A stretch of 64,000 bases of DNA, from assembly GCA_932294295.1 (NCBI GenBank), contig OW028584.1, positions 20,119,638 to 20,183,637 on the forward strand. Reading direction: 5' to 3'. Source of the stretch: Alitta virens. Lineage: Eukaryota > Annelida > Polychaeta > Phyllodocida > Nereididae. Positions 12,301-24,402 of the stretch are shown here, piece by piece (the stretch's first letter is position 1; each line of letters opens with the position of its first letter). The position numbers were made by a program, and so were the translations under genes. The notes under the pieces are model-generated. The model was not told where the DNA came from. It was given only the letters and a program-made list of their open reading frames with translations, and did not search any database.

Positions 12301-12998
12301 AGTCCCATTAGCCTGAGGTGAACTGAAGTCAGTTGAAAACTGCAGCACTCAGATCTTGTGGGGGACTTAATCATGCAGTCCAAAAAAACACAGTTCCCAA
12401 GATCAATAAAAACGGTGAGTATTAGCCATCCAGGGTAGAATTACCCAGTACAGCATTGTTGATCTGAGCTGAGTTCCAAAGTCTTTGAAATTAGAGGCTC
12501 TAGAATGAAATCAATGTGTTTCTTGACAGTCCATTGAATTGCAATGGGCCAGACAAAACATTAACAACAATTGATCTTTGACTTCATCCATTATGGATCA
12601 AATCTGGGGTCAGTCTTTTCGAATTTATCAAAATGTTTAGCCAACTGGAACGAGCTATTTTAAGCTGCAGCTAGCCTCTTTTGTATTAAAGCAAATTGTT
12701 GAATATTGAATACTCTCCTTGTTTTGTTGTGAAAAATAATTCCATTCGTTCACAATATTGTTCCTCATAAATTATTAAATATCAAAGAGTTACAAGAGAA
12801 ATGATGAATTGCTTGAACACAGATGTGTCCTAATTTTTTGTCGGTTTGAGTAAAATTATTTTTAAATGTTTAACATTGTGCTTTGCATAAATCTGAAATG
12901 TGATAAATTAATGGAAATGTGAAAAACAATCATTCAGAATGTTTATCCCAAATTACTAATGGTGTAAGTTGTTTTTAATTTAATGTAATAACACCTTT
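9306..12998. other. Unassigned AT-rich DNA with poly-G run
   Basis: A run of 14 G lies at 12069-12082. At about 11365-11500, accgtcaaatattaagacc and related words resemble a decayed ATTAAGACC-type (pogo-like) element. A hairpin-like ccatgattatatcatgg lies at about 10341. No coding signal was recognised, and the frames at 10069, 11626 and 12171 look random. Confidence 0.5.
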
Positions 12999-13206
12999 AT
13001 TTCAATTGCCAATAGGCCTATAATAAATACTTCTTATAGTTTAATAAAACTTAAAATTTAAGTAAAAATTATTTCAACTGCCAATAGGCCTATAATAATT
13101 CTTATAGTTTAATAAAACTTAAAATTAAAGTACAAATTATTTCAACTGCCAATAGGCCTATAATACTTCTTATAGTTTAATAAAACTTAAAATTAAAGTA
13201 CAAATT
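12999..13206. repeat. Three-copy tandem repeat of 72/68/68 bp
   Basis: Units start at 12999, 13071 and 13139 with atttcaaYtgccaataggcc and run through tatagtttaataaaactt. Copies 2 and 3 are the most similar. Each carries a CCAAT and an AGGCCT. Confidence 0.9.
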
Positions 13207-14630
13207 AAAAGAAATGGAGAAATGTTGATACTTAGAGTAGTAATTCACTTGCTACCATATATAGAGTGTACCTCCACAGGCCTAAGTAAAGTATATTAGT
13301 TGTCACATTTTTGCTCTATATGACCACAGTTGTATGCTTGTGGCTTTTTTAGCCTTGAGAGCAACTGTCCAGCTTTTTTCAGGCTAATGTTCCTTTATTT
13401 GTTTTCCACTCCGCAAGAAATGGATACTACTGACTTCTGAGCATAAAAAAATATCCTAAAAAAAAACGAGTGCATGATGGCAGAGTTATATAAGCTGTCT
13501 TACATCAACTTCACTCTAAGTAGACACGTACTTTGTTACTGTATAAAGTTTCAGACAGTTTTCATACTTGGTGAAGTTGGAAAGTTTTCTAGCCATGTCA
13601 TGCTGTTGTTTTTAAGGTCATTATAGGATTGTGTTCAGTTGCATTGTTCCAAGTCGGTTATGTAAGATGCTGAAATACTGAAACACTAAAATAGACACAG
13701 TATGTGGTAATCTGTTAGAATGTCATAGTGCATTTGAAACTATAATTAAAATAGGAGTCAAAACCAAAACCCACCTGTTTTTTGTGTGTGTTTTTTTTTT
13801 CGGTCATATTTTGCTACAAATTACCACGTTAGCACAAAATGGAAAGATATTTTAGCAACAATTCAAACCCAATTTTCTATCTGATAAAAAGACTTCTGGG
13901 AAAGAAAATTTACCAAATTCTCTATTGTAATTTCTGCTGCTTCTTTGTGACCATAGCAAATGATTATAATGATGACAAAATGACAAATAATGATCATTGC
14001 AAGGATGGGAAACCTAAAGTTGATTGTACAGAGAAAGGTTTTTATGAGTTAGAAAGTTGGGGTTGGTAATTTTGGTAACATTTATATCTATTAAGTGCTT
14101 CTCCATGACATGTATGTACAAATATTTATAGACAACCATTCTGCATATTACAAAAATGTTAGGCAGATTTATAGAGGGAAACATTTTTCCATTATAATAT
14201 TATATTACAATATTATATTACTGTATATCATGATATGGGAAACTGGGGGAAATATGAGAAATATAGAATCACACGAGCCACACAGAGGGATAGGGCCACT
14301 GATGTATAATTCACATGGAACTAGACTGTCTATAAAGTATCAAAGGAGAATATGTAGTAAAAAAATAATCTCTGTAAATCTGTATTTGATGGAATAATTT
14401 TTGCATTGCTCTTTATATACAGTGCCTGAAGATGAAATCATGATATTTTGCAGGAAAATAGGTGTCCAAAATCATCATAAATATTTCATTCATCCCTTCT
14501 ACAATGTAAAATGTAAAATTATTATTGTATGACCCCTTACATACAGTTCTCTTCAAAATTATGACCACTAAGTTCTGGACCCGCCATTACGATCAACAAA
14601 CCCAGTAAGATTAATATATTTCGATAATTC
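13207..14630. other. Unassigned AT-rich DNA
   Basis: Frames at 13839-14069 and 14095-14397 are lysine/asparagine/tyrosine-rich chance frames. Around 14544-14585, cagttctcttcaaaattatgaccactaag resembles one end of an ATTAAGACC-type MITE. Confidence 0.5.
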
Positions 14631-14660
14631 TATCTATCTATCGGTCTATCTATCTATATG

Positions 14661-14691
<31 letters not shown>

Positions 14692-14795
14692 GTCTATTTA
14701 TCTGTCAGTCTATCTGTCTATCTGTCTATTTATCTGTCAGTCTATCTGTCTATCTATGTATCTTTGTACCTATGTGCTATCTATCTGTCTATCTG

Positions 14796-14864
<69 letters not shown>

Positions 14865-14935
14865 GTATCTTTCTATCTATGTACTATCTATCTATCTGTC
14901 TATCTGTCTATCTATGTATCTATGTATCTATCTAT
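14631..14935. repeat. ATCT/GTCT microsatellite
   Basis: About 305 bp of ATCT with GTCT-rich and TATG-containing variants. It contains an approximate 40-bp internal duplication (ctatttatctgtcagtctat, twice). Frames translating as SIYLSVCL are artefacts. Confidence 0.95.
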
Positions 14936-15751
14936 TGTCATGTCACAAATTTGCTGGTATTAACAGTCCAACAATTTCCAATGGATCCGTCGACGAGTGC
15001 ATAAAATCTTTAAAAATTTATGGAAAAAGGGAAAAAAAAGTCCGACATGAGAAGAAAGTAAAAAAAAAAAAAGACAAAAGTGAACTTTTTTAAGCAGTAA
15101 GAAAAAAAAAGACCAGGAAAATGATTAAAAAGAAAAGAAAGAAAAATAGCTCCAAGAAAAAACGAGCGATGAAAAGGGTCACCCACCCATGAATGCAGTA
15201 CATGTTTGCAGTGAGTATCATTGCAAAAGGTGTTGTCATAACAAGTCCCATCCACCCCCCTGTCCCCCAACATTCCCACTGAAGCATGTAGTTGTGGGGA
15301 AATGTCATATAAGTGTAGCGTTTAAATCAGTGCTACCATCGACAGTCAACTGGCGTACATCCAAAATAGATTCTTAGATCTTCAAATGGTCTCCCTGTCA
15401 TTAAATGCCTGTCTCCTAGTGCCATAATACTACAAGGTATTCGGGTGGAAGAAGACAAAATTTTGCTGAGTCTGTCTTTTATAGAATCACACAGAGCCAC
15501 CCAGACAGAAGCATTGGACAGATACGTTAGACATCATGCTGTTGCGATTCTTTGCTCTGAAGTAATAACACCTCTACTATATTGTTGTGTTTCTTGTTGC
15601 TTTTTATATATTTGATGTTACAAGTCCTTTGGTACAAAATTCACTGGCCATAAAGGTTATTGGCTATCAATAAATCAATGAATCAATCACTCAATCAATC
15701 AATCAATTTATTCACCACATTTACATATGATGGCAGACTAAAAATATTTAA
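14936..15751. other. Unassigned DNA with A-rich tract and CAAT repeat
   Basis: 15010-15165 is strongly A/G-rich (aaaaaaagtcc, agaaaagaaagaaaaa). 15667-15707 is a (CAAT)n run like the LINE tail at 40216, but no LINE coding sequence adjoins it. Confidence 0.5.
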
Positions 15752-15814
15752 TATCTATCTATCTATCTGTCGATCTATTTATCTATCTATCTGTCTATCT
15801 ATCTATATATCTAT
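15752..15814. repeat. Short ATCT microsatellite
   Basis: About 60 bp of ATCT with GTCT and TATA interruptions. Confidence 0.9.
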
Positions 15815-16170
15815 GCAGTGCAACTTATCAAAAGCGTCGATACCCTGAGAAACAGTTGTGCCTTCTGCTAAACTAGTCCAGGTATAGATAATAAATTATA
15901 TTAAAGGAAATAATGACCTAATCTAAACTGTAGTATGTGTTTTGTTCTTTCTTTCGGACTCTGGTTATGGGCTAAGGCTAAGCCATCCAAAGGATACCTA
16001 AGACTGGGGAAGAATGGTCCTGAAAACTATAGCTTCAAACCCAAGACCAACCAAACATTGCTCATAATCTAGCATCTTGACCACTGACTCACTCATACAC
16101 TAGACAATTTACCAAAATCACAATTTGCTTTCCATATATAATATATAATCTTTGATTCAGTTATTCATCT
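15815..16170. other. Unassigned DNA
   Basis: Nothing recognised in this ~350-bp spacer. Confidence 0.55.
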
Positions 16171-17139
16171 AAGATAAGATAAGACAAGATGAGGTAAGAT
16201 GAGATAAAAGATGAAATGAGGTAAGATGAGATAAGATAAGATAAGATAAGATAAGATAATATGAGGTAAGATGAGATGAGATGAGGTAAGATGAGATAAG
16301 ATGAGATAAAAGATAAAATGAGGTAAGATGAGATAAGATAAGATAAGATAAGATAAGATAATATGAGGTAAGATGAGATGAGATGAGGTAAGATGAGGTA
16401 AGATGAGATAAAAGATGAAATGAGGTAAGATGAGATAAGATAAGATAAGATAAGATAATATGAGGTAAGATGAGATGAGATGAGGTAAGATGAGATAAGA
16501 TGAGATATGAGATAGGATAAGAGAAAGGATAAGAGATAAGATGAGACAAGATGAGGTGAGATGAGGTGAGATCAGATGAGATAAGATGAAATAAGATGAG
16601 GTAAGATGAGATATGAGATGAGATATGAGATAGGATAAGAGATTGGATGAGACAAGATGAGTTGAGATGAGGTGAGATCAGATGAGATAAGATGAAATAA
16701 GATGAGGTAAGATGAGGTAAGATGAGGTAAGATGAGATAAGATGAGATATGAGATAGGATAAGAGAAAGGATAAGAGATAAGATGAGACAAGATGAGGTG
16801 AGATGAGGTGAGATAAGATGAGATAAGATGAAATAAGATGAGGTAAGATGAGGTAAGATGAGATATGAGATGAGATATGAGATAGGATAAGAGATAGGAT
16901 GAGACAAGATGAGTTGAGATGAGGTGAGATCAGATGAGATAAGATGAAATAAGATGAGGTAAGACGAGGTAAGATGAGATAAGATGAGATATGAGATAGG
17001 ATAAGAGATAGGATGAGACAAGATGAGTTGAGATGAGATAAGATAAGAGATGAGGCAAGATGAGATGAGATGAAATAAAATGAGGAAGATGAGATAAGAT
17101 GAGGTAAGATAAGATGAGATGAGACGAGACGAGACGAAA
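16171..17139. repeat. ~970-bp GATAA/GATGA pentanucleotide array with higher-order structure
   Basis: Built from GATAA, GATGA and GGTAA pentamers. Higher-order blocks recur: gataatatgaggtaagatg around 16255, 16360 and 16455, and gagatatgagataggataag around 16500, 16615, 16745, 16865 and 16985. Long minus-strand frames (up to 191 codons of SYLISSHL) are repeat artefacts. The AGATAA core is a GATA-factor site, present dozens of times. Confidence 0.95.
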
Positions 17140-17819
17140 CAAAGCAAACAATACCAGCTACATTATGTGCAATATATCAAACCATGTGTAGATGAGTGAT
17201 GTCATATTTCACAGCTTTTAAACACTGTTGATGTGTTAAATTGAGCATGACAAAAAATCTTTAGAGAGCCATAAATTACGAGGCAGTTCATAAACTGTTC
17301 ATAAAATGTGTCACCACCTAATGTAAAAGTTATTAATTAAAATGTTTCGGAAATCTATCTATTTATCTATCCACTATATTATATGATATCATTTTGAATC
17401 TTCTTATATATATATATTTTTTTTTTTTTCATCCTTTGCACTTAACGTAAAAAATTTAGTTCTTTATTTTAAAATTGTCAAGTGTGGAATGTAGGCCTAG
17501 CTCTTAATAATGGCAAAACATATTCCACTTTTGCAACACAATTACACAGAACTGTCAACCTGACATACATATGGATCTTGGTGAAATCAGTGTGGCTAAA
17601 TCAGACTGCGTTAGCCCCTCGTTAAAGAAAGAGATAATGCCATAATTACAAAAGCACTGGACTCGTGTCCTGTCAGTGTCCTGTCTTGACCGTTTGCCAT
17701 TGTGCCATATTTGTAGCGCGTCTAATTTTCGCACATCTTTAGTTGACAACTGAGGAGATAATTTGGTCATAAACTTTCCCGATGATCAATGACCCAGCCA
17801 AGCACAATGTAATTTATCT
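17140..17819. other. Unassigned DNA
   Basis: A (TA)n then poly-T tract lies at about 17405-17430. The minus-strand frame at 17555-17770 matches no family I recognise. Confidence 0.5.
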
Positions 17820-17990
17820 AATTTGCTAAATCCTCCACTATGCTAACGAGGAGGAGTCCTTTGAGCGCATGAAGTAGAGCCAGAATAGGGACTATTTGTT
17901 TGCGGCGCATCGATATTTGTGGAGTGACAAGCAAGGCGGAAGGATCCCTATCGTTGGGAAGATGTAGTTCCCAGTGTGAGTGCCCGTATG
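17820..17990. promoter_or_regulatory. GC-richer block (candidate regulatory element)
   Basis: Less repetitive sequence with GGAGGAGTCC, ATCGAT (about 17910), TTTGCGGCGC and AATCATAATTAGG. Only composition and motif density support regulation. Confidence 0.2.
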
Positions 17991-18812
17991 TAAATCATAA
18001 TTAGGACCGAGATGAAATAAAGAAAGGAAGGAGGAAAAAAGAGTAGAAAAACGGACATTAGGTGTAAAAAAACTAAGAAAACATATAAATCGAATCCCAA
18101 GATAATCTTGATGGGCTCAAAGTCTTCCCAGCTGAAATGCTGTCTGTTCTACACAGACAAATGAAATGAAAATAAAACTACAGAAAGAAATTAATTCTAA
18201 TTCGTCTAGATGTTTAGATTTATTTGATCACAGTATGTAGTATTTCAATATAGTTAGTACATTACATAAACAATAAAAGACATAAGCATACTGCGGGGGA
18301 TGTGCACTAAAAAGCTGTAAAATTGTGCACACCCCTTACATTATAAATAAAAAGAAAAAGAGGCTAATTAAATATAATTGAAATTAAATTCATATAGTGA
18401 AGAAAGAAAAATATATATATAATAATAATAATAATAAAAATAAAAATGAATTGACATATATTCCATAATTCCACACTAATACTAATTACAAAGTTGCTTT
18501 TTTAATGCTTTATTAAAGGCTTTGACACTAGTTTTGCTTTTTAAAGTTATATTCGCATGTAACCATAGACTTGGTGCTTGTCCCTCAACATAGCCTCTCA
18601 TTGTTTGTAATATCAACTCTCACCACAAGAGGACTCTGTTCCACAATGAGAGCGAGGAAGAGCAGAATCATTACAAGGAATTATGGGATACTCTTGTCTA
18701 GACTCGGAATAGTCCACCATCTTTGAGTAAACCGAATGAATTGAAACCGCCTTACAACGACTATCAGATATCAGGCATTAAAGGAGATACATTTGGGAAC
18801 TCTCCGAACAGA
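17991..18812. other. Unassigned AT-rich DNA
   Basis: Short AAT and A-rich simple repeats at 18411-18450; nothing else recognised. Confidence 0.5.
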
Positions 18813-19168
18813 CATTCTATTCTATTCTGTTTTATTCCATTCTATTCTATTATATTCTATTCTATTCTATTCTTCTATTCTATTCTATTCTGTCTTACTC
18901 TATTCAACAGATAGGATAGGATAGGATAGGATAGGATAGGACAGGATAGGACAGGATAGGATAGGATAGGACAGGATAGGATAGGATAGGACAGGACAGG
19001 ACAGGACAGGATAGGATAGGATAGGACAGGACAGGATAGGATAGGAAAAACCAAAACTCAACAATTGGCCTTTAAACCACTGTTCTATCCTATCCTATTC
19101 AATTAAAAAATATATATAGGATTAAAATAGAATAGGATACATTCTATTCTATTCTATTATATTCTGCT
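18813..19168. repeat. Mirrored pentanucleotide arrays ATTCT and GGATA/GGACA
   Basis: Order: ATTCT/TATTC array (18813-18905), GGATA/GGACA array (18909-19046), a short tcctatcctatcc (about 19084) and another ATTCT block (about 19138-19160). The CTATCC word at 19084 is the reverse complement of the GGATAG array, so the locus can form foldbacks. The GGACA variants cluster centrally. Confidence 0.9.
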
Positions 19169-20134
19169 CAACCTTATTTTTTTCCATTTGGCATTAAATT
19201 TTAAAGGTGTGGCAGTTTATTTTTGGAATGTCGTGTCTAAGCAACGTAATAAAAAGATCAAATTTGAAGGCGCGACTAAAAAGCCTATAATTAGTTTTGG
19301 GAGTAATCGAAAACGTTTCGGAATTTTAGTTTTTATAAAAAAAACAAAAAACGTGAAAGTGACACTTAAAGGAAAAAACATTGCCATGGGGCAGAGTTAT
19401 GTAAAGTCTGTGGGAATTTGATACATTGGGATTTAGCTACAAAATCTGATTAATTAATCTTCTCCTTTAAAACTGCAGCTACCAGAGCATGGATAATTCA
19501 ATGTAGCCAATGGGATGGAGAGATACAGTCCAGCAAATGTATTGATTTCCATGGCAACTACTTCAAAACTTCACATTTTGTATGGAGGCTATCGGCAGAA
19601 TCTTTTTCGAGCAATTGGCATGCGGTTATATTTAGCATTGAAATGTATTGATAGTCAGCCAACGGTGAGTTAACTTGTTCATATCATGCCCAGAAATATC
19701 AATGCTCATTTCAAACGAATGGGAAATAATCACATACACACAGGTATAAACGCTGTTAAACAGGTGAAAATGTGCACTTATGCCATATGATGTTGATTTC
19801 ATGCCATATTGGTAGCTTTCCATAGGAACGGTGAAAGATTAATGTTGGGTGTAAATAATTAATTCAGTTTGCTAACAACGATTCCCACAGGATACGGAAG
19901 CATAGTAGTAATTGAGAATTTTGATCAAATTGAATAACTGATGAATACGGGTACTCAACTCCAAAAGGGTTGCATACAACATTAGGTGCATTGAGGTGTT
20001 GCATTTGTAAATAACTATACACAACTCAATGGTGTTAGGAAACATAGTGCGTCAGGCAGCAAGCAACCCTCAGCGTGGAAATGATAACACTGTTTTGGAC
20101 TAATGTGATTTCTACTAGGGTGCCAAACATACAT
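19169..20134. other. Unassigned DNA
   Basis: The frame at 19188-19421 is lysine-rich and unrecognised. No repeat identified. Confidence 0.5.
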
Positions 20135-20300
20135 ACATGATTATGATTAGGAAAGTGCAGCCCTCTCAGGCAAGTGCTTGCCACTCACTAATGTTGATTG
20201 AACAGTATTTGAGTCCACACCATGTTACACATTTACCTCAAGGGGGAAATATTTTTACTTGCCTCAACATAGACACTAAGTACAACGCAAGGGCAATTTC
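20135..20300 (-). mobile_element. SINE-T, head missing
   Basis: Minus strand: the ttgcctcaacatagacac domain, the catgttacacatttacc region and the 3' end ggctgcactttcc are all present. There is no tRNA head and no (TATC)n tail beside it. Confidence 0.75.
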
Positions 20301-20580
20301 AGGAACGATTCTTGACTGAGATTTAAATTTCCTCTCCCTAGTGTTAGAACTCTGGACCTTTTCAATATATAATAATCTGGCCAATGAACGTGACTAAACC
20401 AGGCACCAAAATCTACTTCAACTTGTGTTATTCCACAGCTTTACACATACCATTAAAGTGAAAATCTCTTTGAGTATATATTATTAAATCAGCTAACGCT
20501 TTAACGATTTGACCTTTAGAAATCCTGACTGACATTAAGTCATTTTTATGGTGACTTGGTTATTCAGTAGTCATCATAAA

Positions 20581-20813
20581 CACTAAAACAATTGTCTGTT
20601 TTCAGACAAATAATTGTGTTGCTGGTGTCCACTCAACACTTTGTTTAAAATAAGCCATTGTTCTTAAACAATAATTGTCTTAGCAAACCAACATAATTGT
20701 TTGATTTATACAGTTATTGTCTAAGGACACACAACAAGTTGGCTGGTTTTAAACAAACTATTTAGTCGACGCACAATTATTTTTCTGAAACAGACAATCT
20801 TTTTTTTTTAGTG
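20581..20813. mobile_element. Non-autonomous CACTA-type DNA transposon, 233 bp
   Basis: Ends CACTAAAACAATTGTCTG and, inverted, CAGACAATC ... TTTTAGTG. Subterminal arms (ttcagacaaataattgtg / cacaattatttttctgaa) pair. The flanks carry a 3-bp direct repeat, aaa (20578-20580 and 20814-20816), as expected for EnSpm/CACTA. There is no transposase. A second, interrupted copy lies at 56156-56731. Confidence 0.75.
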
Positions 20814-20816
20814 AAA

Positions 20817-22320
20817 GTAAACGTTGTGTATGTCACAAGTCATAATGACCAACTTCTTAGTCAAAACATGTCACTGTACATGACATTGACTAAGGTTGAC
20901 TAACCTACTAGATAAATCTGACTCAATCAGTCCGAAGAAAATACTTCAGTGGGGGGCCAGTTCATCTAAACAATATCAAATAGCTAAGATGTCTGTCCAA
21001 AAAGAATCTCAGTGTGTAAAGAACGCACTTTATTCTGTCGTTCAGTTACTGCGGCGCAGGTAGTCACACACTGACGTTACAAAACACCGTCGTATATTGT
21101 GTGTAGTATTGGGTTGCAGTTAGTACCTTGTGGTATCCCTGCGTCAAACAACAATACCTATGGAAGCAACAATACACATGAAAGCTAGGACCACCAGCAG
21201 CATCAAATTTACCACACTGCAGCATTTTACCTGTCATGGCAAAGACATGGTGCAGAGACACATACTTGTTTATCGAACACACGACAATTTTCGATTTGGT
21301 TTTTGGGTTTTTTTGTTTTTTGTTTCTTTTCTCGACGTTTTCCACCTGAATTTACATGTTTAGATTAACCTAGTCACAATATAAAATCGTTTCTCACCTG
21401 TTTACCTATGTGAGTGAATAAACGGCGTAGGTTTCAAAATGAATGTCCACTTGCGTTTTGGACTTCTTTCGTTTTTTCATAAAAGGTATGGAGCAGCAAG
21501 ATATGGAAAACATTTGAGCAATACGTCAACCCCCAACTTTCTCACTGAGACTATGACATCTCTGTATAATTTTCGAGTCAATGTTCACTTTATTGTCAAT
21601 GGTAATACTTCTTGTTTCAGTGACGAAAAAGCAAAACGTTATCATTGGAAAAGATGGGACACTTTAGGTCAATTGCCACAGACAAGAGTTTGTAAATATA
21701 TTAGAAAGTTTAGGTTTGACTCAGTGCTATCATTTCTGTCCATTTTATGGTACACCACTATATGAATGAAAAATATTTCTAAAACTTTTCATATTCATAC
21801 ATTGTAAAATTTACATATAGATGTGGAAAGCAATTTGTAAGATTTATAATTACTACCAGACTGGGTGAGGTATATCTTTGATTCCGCACAATCTTACTCA
21901 TTAACCTAGTGGGTGGACATTTCACTTGCGTCAACAAGAAACTTACATACAAGTCACCACTATTCAGAAATGCAATAACATTAGCGTTGTCTCAAATCCC
22001 TTACTTAAAGCTTAATCATTTCCTGAATGTGTGGAAGAGGGATATAGAAATCTGAGCTGGGAACCGTCTTAAACCTAGATGCTACATGAATGATGTGCAG
22101 GGATGAAGATGATGAGGGCTGGGGATGCAGAGGAGGTCCAGGGATACTGCTTTTATGGTCAGGGATTTGCTGAAAATGTCACCGGGGTATTATGTATGTC
22201 CGCCACTACATAGGCATACCAAGTTGTAAGTATGCTCAGGCAGGACATATAAAGTATCTTGCATAAGCGAATCACCCTTGGTAATACTACTTGCATTTAT
22301 CAAAAAGTTTGTGATTTCAC
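20817..22320. other. Unassigned DNA
   Basis: Frames at 21064-21345 (minus) and 21439-21765 (plus, 108 codons) show no domain I know. A weak SINE-like trace (tagtgggtggacatttcact) lies near 21908. Confidence 0.5.
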
Positions 22321-22440
22321 AGGGTTTACGCCACGGCTAGCTCCGCTTAAGGTCCCGAGTTCGAAATCCCTGCCCAGGCACTCTTCGTGAGCGACATCTC
22401 AGCCGGATGTCACATGAGATATTAAATTGGAGGAACTGTG
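22321..22440 (+). mobile_element. SINE fragment, tRNA-like head plus central domain
   Basis: The B box GAGTTCGAAATCC (about 22359) is followed by aggcactcttcgtgagcgac and cagccggatgtcacatgag, the central region shared with SINE-T and SINE-P. The 3' part is cut off by the opposed SINE that follows. Confidence 0.65.
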
Positions 22441-22449
22441 CTTTGTAAC

Positions 22450-22630
22450 CCATAACCGGGGACTCTTAGTTGCCCCTGCATACATACGGAGTACGAGGCA
22501 CCAGCGATTAGACATCCCATGCGACCCACATCCAAGCTGAGACAAAGCTCATGAAAAATGCCCGGTCCACAACTTGAACTTGGGACCCTCAACAGCTCTA
22601 GCTAGCCAGGCCTTATCCACTATACCACTC
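22450..22630 (-). mobile_element. SINE fragment, opposite orientation
   Basis: The minus strand reads tagtggataaggcctggctag (head), a B-box-like AAGTTCAAG, catttttcatgagctttg and ggtgcctcgtactccg. With the plus-strand fragment before it, this forms a tail-to-tail inverted SINE pair. Confidence 0.65.
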
Positions 22631-23417
22631 ACATGTCGATGTTCCACTGTGACAGAATATCTTTTGAAAGTCCAGAATTCCCACACTGCTGCATGGTCCA
22701 CGTCAAAACTGTAGCTATTCTCGTGTAGCAGCTCAACTGTTGTTACAGGAGTACTTCAAGGTGAGGTCTGTCCCCCATTCATATCTTATTAACACTAGCT
22801 GATCATACTCTGAGCAGTGGTTGAGGAGACTTGGTGTCAGGCAAAATTACTCTGACAATAAATCAAATACAAAAGCCATGACAAGAGAGAACTTGATTGT
22901 CATTCAAAGTAACAGGCTGTCAGCTATTTATGGAAGAATGGTAATTCCAGTCTTTTGTACTGCAGAAAGAACATTTAGAAAATAGAAAACAAAACTGCAT
23001 ATAGAATCTACCATTGTCCTCAAAATTAAACTGTATGGTATGTAAATGTACAAGAGTGCCTTGTCATCAAGACCTCTCTAATCAGTTTCACTGGGCTTAA
23101 TGGTGACGTGGTCTTAATTGCAAGGTAGATAACAAAAGAAAGATCACAGTCCAGAACATGATAGCCTTAATAGTGAGGGGAAGTTAAAGTAGAGGCTTTT
23201 AGTATAAACACTTAACACTTCAAATACTGTAGAGCATTAACAAATGTACTAGTAGCATTTGTACACCATTAAGGCTTTTGAAATCTGTACCAAGGATGGT
23301 CCCTTAATGTACCTTTTATTGGTAATTGTGTTTGTCGACGATGATACTGTTATATTGTATCATCTGCACTGCATTAGTGTCTATATCAAGGATATACAGT
23401 TTCAAAAGATATGGTAA
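22631..23417. other. Unassigned DNA with decayed ATTAAGACC-type words
   Basis: 23060-23135 has catcaagacctctct and gacgtggtcttaattgcaag, probably a degenerate pogo-like MITE half. Confidence 0.45.
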
Positions 23418-23611
23418 TACAGTGGGGCCATACAAGCGAGACAACTCAGTGTTAAAATGCTACTTAAGGCTTACTCAATTGTAAGACCACTTTTCTAGGT
23501 CTAAATATTGTGATTCCGATTTAAGAGACTGACAGAATGATGCTGTGAGACCACCTCGATGTAAGACCTCATGGTTCCTAGATGTGGTCTTAGCTTTGGG
23601 GTTCCGCTGTA
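23418..23611. mobile_element. ATTAAGACC-type (pogo-like) MITE, 194 bp
   Basis: TA-bounded ends TACAGTGGGGCC and GGGGTTCCGCTGTA are near inverse. The interior repeats gtaagaccac and gaccacctcgatgtaagacc. It belongs to the family of 29647, 37582, 42945 and 63525. Confidence 0.65.
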
Positions 23612-24193
23612 TATTTTGATTAGTTTTAAGTACGAGTGCAATTAATGAGTTGCTAAGGGGCAATTTCCATAAAGAAAAGTGACATTCCTGCATTTAGCAA
23701 TTACCAAAGGGCAGTCCATTTACATCTCGGATGTATCAAAGAAAAGAGTTTTGCCTCTGAGTGTCTCTCTCCCCTTTCTGCAGCCATATTCAGGAACCTT
23801 GCCTTTTTTGCAGCCACTATGAAGCACTACTTTCCACCGCGTAACAAGATACTGCTTCACAGACTCAGCACTCATCAGGCAGGTAGGAACTATAGCAAGC
23901 AGCGGAGGGATACATATATGAGATATAGCTCCAAGCGAAAAGACAAAAAACAAAAAAAACTCCAAATGAAAAGTATAAATGGGAAAGGAATCTCTTATGC
24001 AGTTCCATATTTAGAGACAGCATCAAGACAGGTATTGCGTCATTGAAAAGTAATACATCACGCTCGCAGGGATTTTTGATGCAAGGTTATAAAACATTTA
24101 AATTGAAGCAGGGCCTAGACATCTTAAAAGAAAAGGCAGACACAAATATGGACAGATAAAGACATTATTCATCAATAACTGAAGGTTATCTGC
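23612..24193. other. Unassigned DNA
   Basis: Overlapping frames at 23720-24046 on both strands match no family I recognise. Confidence 0.5.
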
Positions 24194-24321
24194 TCTATCT
24201 ATCTATCTATCTATCTATCTATTTAATCTATCTATATATATGTCTGTATGTATGTGTGTCTGGTTATCTATCTATCTACCCATCTATCCATCTATCTATC
24301 TATCTATCTGTCCATCTATCC

Positions 24322-24366
<45 letters not shown>

Positions 24367-24402
24367 CCTATCTACCTTATCTATCTATCTATCTATCTAC
24401 CA
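24194..24402. repeat. ATCT/CATC microsatellite
   Basis: About 200 bp of ATCT with a TATG/TGTG-rich interruption at 24232-24262. Confidence 0.95.

Noticed and set aside
14658..15093. [12 protein letters not shown] frames here and at 1623, 6186, 24240, 36827 and 61543
   Set aside because: Translations of ATCT/GATA microsatellites.
16572..17147. 191-codon minus-strand open frame
   Set aside because: It is a translation of the pentanucleotide array (SYLISSHLIL repeats); no start, splice or domain evidence.
21439..21765. 108-codon plus-strand frame as a gene
   Set aside because: No recognisable domain, no promoter or splice context, composition like neighbouring non-coding DNA.
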